Positions 35,233-47,274 are shown, counted from the stretch's first letter. The stretch: 64,000 nt of DNA from Brachypterus glaber (GCA_958510825.1 OY294044.1:43551550-43615549); one strand, 5' to 3'. Notes: generated by a model from the letters alone, not told the origin. Translations and numbers: made by a program.

Positions 35233-35454
35233 CCTTGAAACGCATATGTTGACACAAAAAAGATAAACAACATATCACAAACTATTATGCCCCAGTAACA
35301 CATTAAATATATCATTGAGACAAAGAAACATTCCAGGAATTTCATAAAGTATGAATATTTTTTTAACTTACCACAAGAACAAGATGTTGACTTTGAGTAA
35401 GAGTAAGCACTAAAAACCTAAGCAAACATCAATAGGATAAGAATGTATATATAC

Positions 35455-35600
35455 AGGGTGTAACAGAGTCGCATGTAGATATTTTAAGGAATGATTCTAC
35501 ATTAAAAATTATGAAAAAAAGTTCCTATAAACGTTGGTCTGAAAATGAGTCCTAAGGGAGCTACTTATTTAAATTTAAGCATGTATGACTTTATAATCTG
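35455..35600 (+). mobile_element. MITE-end fragment (25,722 family)
   Basis: Begins tacagggtgtaacagag and continues with gattctacattaaaaa, gttcctataaacgttggtct and ctaagggagctac, as in the 25,722 arm. Only the end is present. Confidence 0.5.
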
Positions 35601-35679
35601 TTATTTGTTTAAATACAAGACATTCTTGTAATTAACTGTAAAAAATGTTTTTTTTTTTAATTATCCTAGAATTTGAGCC

Positions 35680-35920
35680 AGTTGAGATCAAGAATGGAAA
35701 GATTGCACCAATTTTTACTACATATCGGAGCTAAACTAAAGGTTTTAAAAAGAAGCCACTTATTAAACATCGTTACTATGGTTACGATGAACAAGTTTGT
35801 AATGTTGTGTTTCTTTATAGCAACCAAACCTGGGCTTATGGTTTGGTTACTATAAAGTTTTTTGTTAATCCCCGAAAGTTGGATCGAGTGCAATCTTTCC
35901 CTTCTTGCTCTCACCGGTTT
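35680..35920. mobile_element. Small foldback MITE
   Basis: Arms: gatcaagaatggaaagattg (left) and the inverse of gagcaagaagggaaagattg (right). The inner part has a hairpin, tttatagcaaccaaacc / ggtttggttactataaa (35,815-35,856). Overlapping 60-82 codon open frames on both strands follow from the palindrome. Confidence 0.65.
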
Positions 35921-35939
35921 AATTATCTTTCATGAAAAA

Positions 35940-36399
35940 AATAAGTAAAAAATAATTATCCATCCATCTGTCCAATTTTGTTAATATGACAACTCGAGAA
36001 ATAAATCATCCCAGGAACAAAATAGTTATTTGAGCTTACACTTTAAAAAAGTGGGAAAAAAGCTGAAAGAAAAGTCTAACTGATGTGGGAAAAATGTCTT
36101 TGATTATAAGGATCAATCTTATTTATTTTGAAAAAAAAAATCCATAAAAAAGTTATAGGTACCTACGCTAATATAAAATTATAAAAAATAGAATATTGGA
36201 TAAACTCCAAATTATTAGACTTTTACCTACTTTGATAAATAAAAATATTCTTAGCTAATTTAAAATTCCATTCGTGAAAAAATAAGTTATATGGGAAGCC
36301 GATTTTTAAGAACTATATAAAAAAAGAAGGAACAATTACTTTTAGTTATATTATTCACAGTACCAGTGCTAGAATAATATTATACGGTAGTTTCGAATT
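35940..36399. other. No recognised feature
   Basis: AT-rich with no gene-like frame. Confidence 0.4.
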
Positions 36400-36620
36400 T
36401 TTTTTTTCTTGGATATATTATTTCATGAAAAAATAAGCAACTTTTTTTTTTCAAATGTCTATCTGTCCGTCCCTCCGTCCGTTCGTCTGTCGATAACTCA
36501 AGGACGAATTATCCGATCGTATTGAAATTTTCAGGAAAAATTAAGTTCTCTGAGGGGAAGATCCCCATTGTTTTGTAAAGTAATCTCCCCAAAAACAAAA
36601 TAGTTATGGGGGCTTAAACT
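36400..36620 (-). repeat. Dispersed repeat with GACG-type tract
   Basis: Minus-strand match to 18,050-18,200 and 46,825-47,030: atttcatgaaaaaataagca, then a tctgtccgtccctccgtccg tract, then gtcgataactcaa and ccgatcg. Non-coding. Confidence 0.6.
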
Positions 36621-37330
36621 TTTAAAAAAATCGAAAAATGCTGAAAGAAAATTCTGATTAACGTAAAAGGTTTTTTTAGAAATTTTTTTTTTTTCAAAAA
36701 AACATTTTAAAATTATTTCATTACCTTAAAATCTACAAAATTTCTACACCACTGTTTTTTTTTTAATATTTATTTAAGAAACATATGTGTTAATAAAGTT
36801 CTAAAATATGACGTAAAAAAAACTAAGTTAATAATAATTACTTTTTTTTGCCAGACCTGGGTCTTTATTTTCCATATTTCCTACGTCATTTTGAATTTTG
36901 AACTTACACATAAGTCATCATAAGAAACATGAATTCCAAATTTTGCCAAAATCGGACGAAAGCAAAAAGAAATGACGCGGGATTTGGTTTTTTACAAGTT
37001 TTATTATCATATTCGTAATCAGCGCTATCAAAAATCCTATGCAAATATTCACATTTATGACCGACTTTTGGTTTTCCAAGTTCACTGTGAATTTTGGCAA
37101 TGTTCTAGGAAAAATAATTCTGTCTTTTGGGAAGCCAAAAAGTGATTTTATAAGGGTCAGAGAAGTTTCGCGAGGTCAAAAATCGTCGTTTCCTGACATC
37201 CTCTTTTGTATAACCGACAGTTCACACAATTGGTTATTTTCTTTGTTTAATATGTGCACAGACCTGTGAATTTGCTTTAAATACACATTTTATAGGTTAG
37301 GTTTTGCGGTTAACCATATCTAACCTACCT
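36621..37330. other. No gene; weak internal inverted matches
   Basis: gaattccaaattttgccaaa and gaattttggcaatg (36,930-37,110) are weakly inverted. No supported element boundary. Confidence 0.35.
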
Positions 37331-37338
37331 CCAAACCT

Positions 37339-37566
37339 TTGTTAGATGCGGTTACTAACGGTGAACCCCACAAAAAACTGGCTATGGCAAGATATGAGAG
37401 CTTAGTTAAATATATTAATACACAATACATATATTGTGGAGAGTGGGCTGAGGGTAAGAAGAACGTGTTTAAATATCAGATTAGCCTAGAATGCATTTGG
37501 TATAATGCGGAGCTGCCTAGAAAAATAAACCACTTAAATGTTGCACCTTGTTTCAGCCCACCTTGA
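37339..37566 (+). other. 75-codon open frame, unrecognised
   Basis: Encodes a hydrophilic peptide with less biased composition than surrounding frames (LAMARYESLVKYINTQYIYC, then GEWAEGKKNVFKYQISLECI). No domain or transposon motif is recognised, there is no strong start context, and no neighbouring exon is apparent. It could be a remnant of an unknown element or chance. Confidence 0.12.
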
Positions 37567-37569
37567 AGG

Positions 37570-38170
37570 TTTTTGCAATGGTCTACCCTAACTGTTCTTT
37601 TCTCGCTCCCTTTAATTTTGCCATTAACTTTTAAACCAGCATTTCATCTTTCACAGTATACTGTAGCAGATTAAAGCTCTAGCTTCATAATTTAAAAAAA
37701 TACCCCGAGATTTGAAATAACAATGTTTTAACTCAATTTACTTATATTAAAAAAAACTTGTTATATTTTTAATTTAAATTTCTAAAAGATCATTTACCGT
37801 TATTCCATATAAAATATTTCTAGTAGTATATTTTGAATAAAAAAAATGTTTTAAAAAAGCTTTTAATGCTTAGCAAAGTAATTGGGATAAGTAGCATGGA
37901 AATTCTAAAATTATTGATTTTTAGATAGTAATTATTTTCTATCTATAGGTTAGTAACTTCTTACATATGGTATTTTACAAAACACATTCCGGTTTCTATA
38001 CAGAGTGGGAAAGTTTTACCGTAAAGCGGTATTCATTCAAGTATTTTACTGGCTTATTATAATGTTTTACTCGTACTTTAGGTAAACCAGTAAAATATTT
38101 GATGAACGCTTTTCCCGCAAGTGATGGATTAATAAAGATCGGAGGTTCCAAAACTTTGTTTTAAAATAAA
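37570..38170. other. No recognised feature
   Basis: AT-rich with no repeat boundary. Confidence 0.4.
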
Positions 38171-38174
38171 TTAA

Positions 38175-39322
38175 GGGGTTGTTCTGATTTTTAATTTCAA
38201 AAAATTGATTTTTTTTGGTTTTTTATACTACTCAATATGTGTAGAATACGCTTCTATTGTTTAAAAAGTTCCTATAAACATATGTCTAAAAATATGTCGT
38301 AAGGGAGATACGCCCCTGTGAATCTGGCTAAAAAATTAGGTTTTTATTTAATAACTCAGCAACCCTTTGAGATACAGCAAGGAGGTTTTGCATATGAACT
38401 AACCTTAATAACCCTTATCTTTGTATGTTAGTTTTATGTACTTATTTTAATCAGGGGCGTGATAAAACGGGGGGGCCTTATCAGTTTTTTGCCCCAAACC
38501 TTTTTATGTGTATCTTTTTTTATTTTTTGTAAAAAATATAGATTCTTTGAGTAAAAATACATAAAAAATGTCAGATAGTGTAACACTGTAGTCCAAACCG
38601 TTACATTCTGTTCCATCAGAAATGTTACTTTTTAAAAAGCTATTACTCCTTTAATATTAAATTTAGTTTTTCGGTAAAGAATACTTTTTCTTTTAGTTTT
38701 TATTGTAGAATTGACCTGCAGAATTAAAATTTATTGGTGCTTGTTTTGTATACTTTAAAATGTAAAAAAAAACTTTAAAAGCGTATTTCTCAAAATTTCA
38801 TTTTCAAAACGGTTCCAGCGATTAAAGAAAAACTATTTAACATATTGACTTAAATCTTTCGGTATTTTGTCGAAAATTATGTTGGCGAGTTCGCTAGTGT
38901 AATTTTTTTTTAAAGGCTTGTAATTAATTTTTTATTCCTCTTTTTTACCCGTTTTTGGTCGAAAAAATTGCATTTTTTTGTTTTTTTCACTAAAATATGA
39001 TTGGAATTATTGTTTTTTGGAATTTTGACACTAGCGAACTAAAGGATGTCATTTTTAACAAGACTGTTTTTGATTTTTGTGTTTCGGACCATTGGGGGCC
39101 GAGCTATTACTGGAACCATTTGCCATGTTATTTTTAAGGTGTCTAACTTCAGCGAGTGCTGCACATTTATTTATGACGAAAAAAAAAAAACAATTTTTTT
39201 TTTGTGAGCTTTAAGAGTTACTAATACTTTGTAAAAAGTTTTGTACATAAAAATAATACAGGTCGTCTGAAAAAAATTCCAAAAATCGTCAATTTTTTTG
39301 CCTCAAAAATCAGAACAACCCT
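38175..39322. mobile_element. MITE with TTAA duplication; contains a piece of another MITE
   Basis: Ends ggggttgttctgattttt (left) and the inverse of agggttgttctgattttt (right) with TTAA at 38,171-74 and 39,323-26. Inverted match of about 40 bp at the ends only. 38,240-38,770 inside it matches the 25,722 MITE family (gtaagggagatacgcccctg; ttttttgccccaaacc; gtaacactgtag), so it was captured or nested. TTAA targets are used by piggyBac-type elements, but the GGGG start is atypical. Confidence 0.65.
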
Positions 39323-39611
39323 TTAAATATATTTTTTGTTTATAAAAACAGAAAAAAAATATTATATTTAATCAAGTTTTGTTCACTGGTGAAATTACTA
39401 CATTATGAAATAAAATTTTAAAATAATGAGTGTGTGTGAACATACTTAATATTTTATATATAATTTTGCTATCTAATGGTGCCCTCTTTTTGTCATTGCA
39501 GCCCTGAATTAAAGCAAATAAAACCGAGAAACATACGAAATTCTGATATATTTCTGTTTCCTTCCATATACTTACATATAACTCACGATATACAGCACTT
39601 AATAACAGAAG

Positions 39612-39842
39612 TCTCAAAAAAAAATTCTCTGTTTTTTGAGACCGATTTCACCATAAAAATAAGATTCATCTTGCAGTTCAAATCGTATGTAAAGTCTATA
39701 ACAATTAAAATTTATACACTTGATATACGATTTGTGAAAAAACTGCTCGATGAATCTTTTTTTTTAAGGCTACATCGGTTTAAGCTCATCAGAAAACAGG
39801 AAATTATGGGTTATAACCTTTGGACAGAGAATTTTTTTTGTA
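39612..39842. mobile_element. Palindromic repeat, complete copy
   Basis: Mirror arms: aaaaaaaaattctctg ... ccgatttcacca ... aagattcatcttgcag at the left, and ctgctcgatgaatctttttt ... catcggtttaagctcatcag ... acagagaattttttttg at the right. The centre is ttaaaatttatacactt. Related copies lie at 44,938-45,860 (split by an insertion) and 45,890-46,100. A 125-codon open frame crossing it is an artefact. Confidence 0.7.
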
Positions 39843-39995
39843 GACTTGTGTAATTTATCTATTTGCGTTTCATAATTTTTTTATTACTTGTAAAACAGTT
39901 TTGGGGATTTTCTTTGTTCAATAGTAAAAAAAAAACAAATAATAATTGACATATTTCTAAAAATTTTGTAATTCTGTATAAATTATTATAAAATA

Positions 39996-40190
39996 TTAAT
40001 ATTTACGTTTTGTGTTGTTTTGTGTGTGATTTTGGGCTGTATTTGATTTTGTGTCAGTTAAGTTCAAGTTATTCTCAATCCCAAAAAGTAGAATTGTAGG
40101 TGCTTGGCAGACAGGATAAACTAAATAATAAGGATAAAAAGCATTTGAGACACCTCTGTACACTGGAGTACGTAACTCTTCCTCGTCCAT
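39996..40190 (-). CDS. 64-codon small ORF, unrecognised
   Basis: Starts in a favourable context (aaaaatggacgag). The first part is acidic, then aromatic and proline-containing (SNAFYPYYLVYPVCQAP), and the C terminus is Asn/Thr/Gln-rich and polar. Composition looks more coding-like than neighbouring frames. No family, signal peptide or transmembrane segment is recognised and no splice partner found. It could be a real small gene, a first exon, a transposon remnant or chance. Confidence 0.2.
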   Translation of the reverse strand: MDEEELRTPVYRGVSNAFYPYYLVYPVCQAPTILLFGIENNLNLTDTKSNTAQNHTQNNTKRKY

Positions 40191-40745
40191 TTTTATTCGA
40201 ATAACTATAAAAATGCACTAAAAACTTTAAAAAATTGTAATTATTGTGAATTTGTAATAAGAAAAAAAACAAATAAATTTTTTTAAATTATTTGTGTCAT
40301 TGTAACCAACGTAAATACTTTAAATTCCGCATATCAGTCATATTGAAATTATTCATAACTAAAGTACTTTGTAAGCAAAATAAAACACACAAAGATAAAA
40401 TAGTACAAAGAACTCTCTCAATAAGACATTTGAAGTATCCGACCATTGGAAAACTCCCCGCTTCGCGGCTAGTTTTTCAAACATGGACGCGTGCTCTAAA
40501 ATAGTGTTTTATGTAACTTGTGCTTTAATATACTTTTTATTGTTTATTTAAAATGTGACGTTTGATAACATGACATGAGGGCCGAAATTTTCATTTTCAC
40601 ACTACCAACTAGGTAAGTTGACATTACTTAGTCAAAAAGTCGACACTAATGGAAAGGACTATATCGAGCACACTTAGTGATAGATCAAATCAATACAAAC
40701 AAAACCGTCACTAAAGACAGAAAATAGTTATTTATGGTACTAGTA

Positions 40746-41347
40746 GGTAAAGTAAGATATTGCCCATAAGAAAATTAACCTGCGAGGCGTCAGCCAAGCA
40801 GGTTAATTTTCGAGAGGGCAATATCGGTTTACCCATGAGTGCCATACAAGGTTTTATCCAATAAATAGCTTAGGAATTCATATTTTTATTAAAAATTTTA
40901 ATGACATTTACAAGAAAATAATTTGACAAGTGACAGTTGAGTGGGTAAAATAAATAATTATCCACTCAATAAAGTAAAAGCCACGCGGGGGTTATTATTG
41001 AGTTTATCTATTTAAAATAAAGCTGGTAATTGTCTTATTATCTGTATGTATTGGATAAAAACATGTACAGCGCAAGGACACTAAGTGTCTGACACTTACC
41101 GCAGGGAGACATCTAGACACAACACTACTATTTTTAATCTTATAGAGTGATTCCATCAAAAAAAAAAATGATTTCTTGAATTGTCACACATATAAATGTC
41201 AAAAATATTATTAATAAAATAAGATTTTAACTCATTGGTAGAGAGAAAAACGTAATGGCAAGTTTTTTTCTGTGTTCGATCGTGTTTATGGACTTTAGCT
41301 CCGCTTAGTCCACAAAATACGACCTAACACAGAAAAATTCACTTACC
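40746..41347. repeat. Cluster of strong hairpins
   Basis: Hairpin 1: 40,746-40,783 with 40,798-40,833 (gatattgccc, aaaattaacctgc and inverse; loop gaggcgtcagccaa). Hairpin 2: around 40,942-40,976 (tgagtgg / ccactca). Hairpin 3: 41,252-41,294 with 41,307-41,347 (ctgtgtt, gtcc/ggac; loop tttagctccgctta). All lie within about 600 bp of non-coding DNA. They may be parts of one decayed foldback element. Confidence 0.7.
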
Positions 41348-41389
41348 TCCACTAGGAGCACAATTAACTATTTGTATTCTCCTATATCG

Positions 41390-42195
41390 TATTGATTTAT
41401 TAACTGACTTTCAAAAAAGGAGGTGGTTAATAACCACTGGTTATCAATCCGATTGTGACTTTGTTTTTTTTTTAATGTTTGATCCCGCATAACTTTGGAA
41501 CGGATGAACCGAATTTGATAAAACTTGATTAAGGGGTCACTTAAATATTACGACAGGTTTAAAATCTTTTAAATGCCCCTAAATTTGATTCTGTGGACCT
41601 GTAATATTAAAATACCAAGAGAAAATGGTTAAATTTGTGATTATACCATAAGGCGTTATTTGAATATTATTTAGTGCTTAAAGTTTAACAAAGATTTACT
41701 TTGGTATTTCGTTTAAAATAGGGTTGGCTGGACTCTTGGGAGCTGAAATATAAATATTGCTAGATTCATTTAAATTAAAAAAATAATCTTGGTGCGTTGT
41801 GTCAGCAGCTTGCCGAAATGGAACAACAACTATAACTTAGCTTAGATGACCTTACAAATCTACAAGTTCTGTGTCTCTAAAAAGTAAAAAATTAAAATAA
41901 AATAAAAAAAAATAACCGACTTCTATGTCTCTAAAAAGTAAAAAATAAGCAGTGTCAATTGCACAGCAAACATTTTAACAACAAAAATAATTTTTTATAT
42001 TTAATTCAAGAAATGGTGAAATTGGCACCAAATTATTTTGATTTTTTACCTTTTAGATGAATAGAAGTAGGTTCATTTTTTTTTGTATTTTTTTTATCTA
42101 GAATAACTAATTAAGCAAACTGTCACATTTCTTAATAACTTTTTTGACTCAGGACGAAATAACGCGAATATCAAGGTTGAACAGGTATAATTGGT
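41390..42195. other. No recognised gene
   Basis: ggaggtggttaataaccact (41,420) is a small palindrome. A block with tctatgtctctaaaaagtaa is partly duplicated at 41,868 and 41,922. Otherwise AT-rich. Confidence 0.4.
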
Positions 42196-42197
42196 TA

Positions 42198-42470
42198 GTT
42201 TGTTTGTGTGTTTGTTTGTTTGTTTAACCTCGTACTATTCTACTTAATTAAGCATCCCCTAAGTCCAGGACTTGTGTGGGCTAGTAGTAGAGGGAACCAG
42301 CGGCTTATACTGACTTTCGAACCAGTTTCTAGGGAGTGTCCGTTTCACTTATTGCCTTCGCCAAATTTCAATTATTAATTAACTAAAAAAGGCAAATCGG
42401 CGCCAGTGAGAATCGAACTCACGATAGTAGACTTGCTATGCATACGCGCTAGCCACTACGCTATGCCTCC
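42198..42470 (-). mobile_element. tRNA-derived SINE (family 2), copy 2
   Basis: Near-identical to the copy at 34,964-35,232 over head, body and (CAAA)n tail. It carries an extra 'cggctta' segment in the body, which copy 3 also has in part. B box complement agaatcgaactc at about 42,411. Confidence 0.88.
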
Positions 42471-42551
42471 CATAATAGTAATAGTAATTGTTACTTTTTG
42501 CAGATATGGCTCTTTTTATATGTTCAGACAAAGAAAAATATTCTTGAAGTA

Positions 42552-43452
42552 GGGGAGACTGGCATCAATTGAAACATTTTTGAGAAAATTTCTTACTGTA
42601 ACTAGATTTTAACTCTGATCTATTTGGCAATGTGCTTTAATTACAGCCTAATTATCTGGGTATAAGAGTGCAATATTGTTTTAGTCCCATATAAGCCATT
42701 AAAATAAATGAAAGCGTTTTTATAACAATATGTTAAATGTGTCAACTGTCCCCAAACATGGGTCAATTGAAACAGTACCTGGGGTTAGTTAAAACATATG
42801 TTAAATAAAGACAAATATTTTTTTTACAACTGGATTTTATTCTTTTTCATAGCAGACAGAGCCCCACTTATCTTGAGATTCGAAAAAATTGTAAATCGCC
42901 TGGGTTATAAATATAAAAATTGTAATTTTAGAACTAGTTAAAAAGTTTTTTTTTTAATCATCAACTTTTTCCAAGTAGGAAAAGAAGTTGTAATTTTAGC
43001 AGAAGTGGATTCGAAAAAGTTGTATTTTTAAAATAAGATAAGATAACATTATTTCCATTTGAATTTTTACAAATTGTTGGATAATGTCAAAAAATAATGG
43101 GTTAAAACGCGTTTTAATGTTTCGATACATTTCATTATGCAGCAAAAAAAATATATCTCATGAGTGAATAATAACCACATCTCTTGAACATTAGAAGTCA
43201 CTATACTTTAAAGGAACCTTTAAAAAACAAAATAGTTTTGGATTAATAAGCAAAAGAACAAAACCTAAAATACTTACATTTGCGAAAAAGAAGTTCATAA
43301 AAATATGTGGCCTCTTAGAGGCGCTGAGTAGTGATTGACAAGTTTCAACACGAAAGCCCCTTCCTTTGTCCTTGGTCCCCCACCGCTTTTAGAACTCGGA
43401 TATATTCGACATGTTTCAAAGGACCTCCGTTTCAATTGACCCCAGTCTCCCC
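42552..43452. mobile_element. 901-bp MITE, TA duplication
   Basis: Ends ggggagactggcatcaattg (left) and the inverse of ggggagactggggtcaattg (right), flanked by TA at 42,550-51 and 43,453-54. A further copy of the terminal word (gggtcaattgaaacagtacc) lies inside at 42,769. The interior has no transposase. An 89-codon frame at 43,331-43,600 overlaps the right end and is not a gene. Confidence 0.82.
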
Positions 43453-43459
43453 TAAGTTT

Positions 43460-44025
43460 ATTGATTCTCTTAAAAATATATACAGGTGCTTCACGGCAGA
43501 CAAATCACAACATCGATTAACAAAGATACTATATATATATTTTCGTTTTTCAGTAAACTTAATAAGTAAAGTAGACCTAAAAACCTTTAATTTGCCCTAA
43601 AGAAAAGTTATTTACTCTTTTTGTTTTGATATATGAAAGGTTCACACAAGTATTTTTTAAGTGCCAGAACTTAAAAATGCACTAATGTTTCTCTATGATA
43701 TTAAAGTTTTTTACTAAATTTCTTTTTTTTGTCGCCTTATTTAATTGAAATCAATTTTTCTTTGTGTGTAGAAAATAAAGCCAGTATAAAACATAACTAC
43801 AAATTCTTGAAATTAGTATGTAATTAAATCCCAAAAAGGGGCTCCTAAACGCCCATAAAACTCAATTGCACATGTGATATCCGATTTGTAGTAATGGGCA
43901 ACTTGCAAAAGGAAACGGTGTTTTAATTGAATGTTTTAGATCCCCTGGAGGTGTGCCTCTTGGTCAGGCATTCGGGGAGAAAATCGGTCTCAATTTGTAC
44001 ACGGAATTAGTTTAAAATGCTTGTC
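43460..44025. other. No recognised gene
   Basis: AT-rich; leads into the ~300-bp repeat. Confidence 0.4.
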
Positions 44026-44740
44026 CTGAACAGAATACATCTCTAGGGGATTTTAAAGTCATTTGATTAAAAAAAGAGTAAATGCAAAATGCCAGGCAAG
44101 TCTATTTTATTTCAAAGCGTAATGGTTAGAGGTATTTCGTGATTGGAAAAAATTGATGAATATCACGCATCTTTACAGAAAATTACTCAGGCTCGATGTC
44201 TTTCCCAATGTTTTAGACATAATGCAACTCTAGGGGATTTTAAAAGTACTTGATTAGGAAAGCGAGTATACTCCTCTTATTTGACGAAGTCTACATGGAG
44301 AAAAGTCATCAAAAAATTTAACAGTATACAGAATACATCCCCACGGGATTTTAAAGTAATTTAATTAAAAAAAGAATAAATGCAGAATGCCTGACAAGTC
44401 TATTTTATTTTAAAGTAATGGACAGAGGTATTTTGTATTTAGGAAAAATTGGTAAGCATTACACATAAGCTTGTGACTCAGATTCGATATCTCTTTAAAT
44501 GAATGTTTTAAACATAATGCAACTATAGGGAATTTTAAAAGGACTTGGTTAAGAAAGAGATTATACTAATAAAGTCCAAACCAAAAAATTTGCATTTGGT
44601 TGACCAATGTGGTTATAATTTTGGTTATAATTTTAAAATATAAATATCTATTACTTTGAAAGTATTAGTTCAAAATCATTGTCCTGAACAGAATATGCCT
44701 TCAGGGGATTTTAAAGTAATTTTTACACCATCGGGCAATT
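44026..44740 (+). repeat. ~300-bp tandem repeat, two units plus a fragment
   Basis: Units at 44,026-44,335 and 44,336-44,585 share gaatacatc, ggggattttaaagt, tgattaaaaaaagagtaaat, aagtctattttatttcaaag, gaggtatttcgtgattgg, acataatgcaactctagggg. A fragment follows at 44,690. Single related copies lie at 47,275-47,600 and 49,240-49,330. No protein similarity. Confidence 0.75.
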
Positions 44741-44937
44741 TGAAATGTTAACCATCTTAATTATGACAGCAGTAGGTTAAGTTACAAATTGCTGATCGGT
44801 AAGTAAATTACTTACCTATCGGGAGGCTGTAAGTAAATAATAATCTAATTTTCTGTTTTTGTAGCTTTAAATTAGTTTTTTTTAGTTAAAAATAAAATTA
44901 CAAATTGTTATACAATTGGAACATTAATATAAGTCTA

Positions 44938-45860
44938 CAAAAAAAACTCTGTCCTATGTTTCTATGTTTTTTAATGCGCTGAAACCGTTTTCACTAAAAA
45001 AAAGATTTATCACGCAGTTTTTTCATAAATCGAATGTAAAGTGTATAATTTTAATAATTACTGTAATTTATGCACTTTATACAGTGTGTCCCAGGATTCC
45101 TGAAACGACTCTTATAAAAGGTAAAAAAATTCTCGATTTAAATCTTCATTTTTTGCGGTTCAGCCCCGCTTGATGTAAGATTAATTTGTAACAAATTTTC
45201 ATTTTTAAAAATCAAGTATGCCTTGGAAGTTTTTAAAAAACCTATTTTTCTGTAAAGTGCCTTTTATGTGGCAAATACAACAAAAAGTTATTAAGAAAAC
45301 TTGTTTAGAATCAAATTCTAGGCCCCTATACCAACTATGATTTTTACAAAAAAAAAATCCAACTTAGTAGCTTTTTAATAACACATATGTCAAAAAGTTA
45401 TTCAGGAAAGTTGCTTAAAATCAAAATCTAGGTCTGTTTCCCAAATTTCAAAATCCTCGGCCAACTTTATTAAAAGTAAAATTCTTTGATTTGGACTTGA
45501 GATGAAATATTACAAGAACATGTGAGAGATCAAAGTTGGCCGAGGATTATGAAATTTGGTATAGGGGCCTAGATGTTGATTCTCAACAACTTTTCTTTAT
45601 AACTTTTTGTTGCAAAACTTCCAAGGCATACTTGATTTTACAAAACTAAAATTATGTTCGAAATTAATCTTTAATCAAGCAGGGCTAAACCCCAAAAAAT
45701 TAAATTTTAAATCTAAATTTGTTTACCTTTTACAAGAGTCGTTTCACTAATCCTAGGACAATGTATATGATTTGTGAAAAAACTGGGCGATAAATCTTTT
45801 TTTATGGCGAAATCAGTTTCAGGGCATCAAAAAACATAAAAAATTATGTGTTAGAGCCAT
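44938..45860. mobile_element. Palindromic repeat split by a nested MITE
   Basis: The left half (44,938-45,079) ends gcactttat and the right half (45,766-45,860) resumes tatgatttgtgaaaaaactg. Without the nested element they form the same palindrome as 39,612-39,842, with a matching ctctgtccta / taggacaga at the outside. This shows relative age: host repeat first, nested MITE second. Confidence 0.78.
45082..45763. mobile_element. 682-bp palindromic MITE, nested, TA duplication
   Basis: Flanked by TA (45,080-81 and 45,764-65). Ends cagtgtgtcccaggattc and, inverted, cattgtcctaggattag, then both arms share gaaacgactctt. Further mirrored blocks: aatcaagtatgccttggaag, aactttttgttg, ggcccctata and ccaactttgat. 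Centre about 45,480-45,520. Non-coding. Confidence 0.85.
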
Positions 45861-45889
45861 AGGACAGAATTTGTTTTTGATCCCGTGCT

Positions 45890-46100
45890 TAGGTGAAGAT
45901 TCATAATATCACAAAAAAAAATCTTTGTCCTAAGGTTCTAACACATCATTTCGTATGTTTTCTGATGGGCTGAAACCAATTCACAAACCGTATAAAAAGT
46001 GTATAAAATCCAAACTTCAATAATTATATACTTTATACCTATACGATTTGTGGAAAAACTGCACTATGAATCTTTTTTTCTTTGTAAACTTGCGTAATTT
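45890..46100. mobile_element. Partial copy of the 39,612 palindromic repeat
   Basis: Contains aaaaaatctttgtcctaagg, tctgatgggctgaaacc, and tatacgatttgtggaaaaac as in the two other copies; the right half is truncated near 46,100. Confidence 0.6.
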
Positions 46101-46820
46101 TTAAACTATGGAACTATTTAGGTTTCTTTTTCGAACCAAATAATTATTTATTAATAACACAGGACCATAAAAAAATGAAGTTAGTTTTTCAGAAACCACA
46201 GTAATTTTTTTTTGACTTATTTTTGGACGCTGAAAACGAATATGGCAATGGTTTTTTTTTGTATTCATTCTAGGCAAAAAAAAAAATAAATCAGCAAGAT
46301 TTCACAATTTTTTTATGGAAATATTGATAAATAAAAATGATTCATGCCGTTACTTGCAGATTTCAAATATCTACCCTAGTTATTTTTTTACAGGGCCTCA
46401 AATTCCAAATATGGCAGTTTTTTCATGTTTTTTTCGATATATTTCATTAAAAATTTTATATAAATAATACAGATACAGCCAAAAGTCCCAGCTAAGACCT
46501 ATCAATAATTTTTTGCCGTTATTATTAAAGCTATATGAATTAAATTTGTTTCAGTCAATATAAACCCAAAAAGCGATATTTGTGCCTATACAAAAGTTTT
46601 TTAATGGCTTGTATTTCTGAGATACAATTTTTTTAACTTTTGTTTTAAATAGTAATTTAAAAAAATGATTACAGTATTAAACTATTCTTTAATTTATTTA
46701 AATTTGCTAAATAAATCATATTATTATTATTTTTTTTTACCCCCATAATTTTTTTATTTTTGGGGCATTACTTTCAAAAATAATAGGGATCTTTCCCTCG
46801 TAGAACTTGATTTCTCCTGA
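46101..46820. other. No recognised feature
   Basis: AT-rich with no gene-like frame. Confidence 0.4.
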
Positions 46821-46824
46821 AAAT

Positions 46825-47030
46825 TTTCCAAGTCGATCGGATTATTGTTATCGTGTTCACCAAAATCGTGACATCAGACAGACAGATAGACAGATAGACA
46901 GATAGATGGACAGATGGACAGATGGACAGACGGACAGATGGAAATATGAAAAACAAAGTTGCTTATTTTTTCATGAAACAAATTTATATCCAATAATTTT
47001 TTGTCTAGGACGATTTTTGAAAATTTTTGA
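46825..47030 (+). repeat. Dispersed repeat with GACA/GATA/GGAC tract
   Basis: tcggattattgttatcgtgt, caccaaaatcgtgacatcag, then an impure gacagatagaca...gatggacagacgg tract (46,874-46,940), then gttgcttattttttcatgaa and ttttttgtctaggacgattt. Same architecture as the copies at 18,050 (+) and 36,400 (-). Minus-strand Leu/Ser/Cys-rich frames come from the tract. Confidence 0.72.
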
Positions 47031-47274
47031 AAAATCTAAACTACCGTATAATATTGGTCTAGCGCAGGCGCTGTGAATAATATAATAACTATATGCTTAT
47101 TTTATTTGAGAAGCTTAAACGAAGAAATGCCATAAAAAAATTGCAGTTGGTTAAAATATGCAGCTTTTTGGTATTTATTTCCAAACAAATAGAAATTATT
47201 ATCAAATGTAGAGAAAATGTTGGTATTAAATTAAAAATATACATTTTTGTTATTTTAAAAGTATTAGTTTGGAA

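Noticed and set aside
39476..39853. 125-codon plus-strand frame
   Set aside because: It crosses a palindromic repeat found in other copies with different frames; no protein similarity.
43331..43600. 89-codon frame
   Set aside because: It spans the right terminus of the 42,552 MITE and has no recognisable domain.
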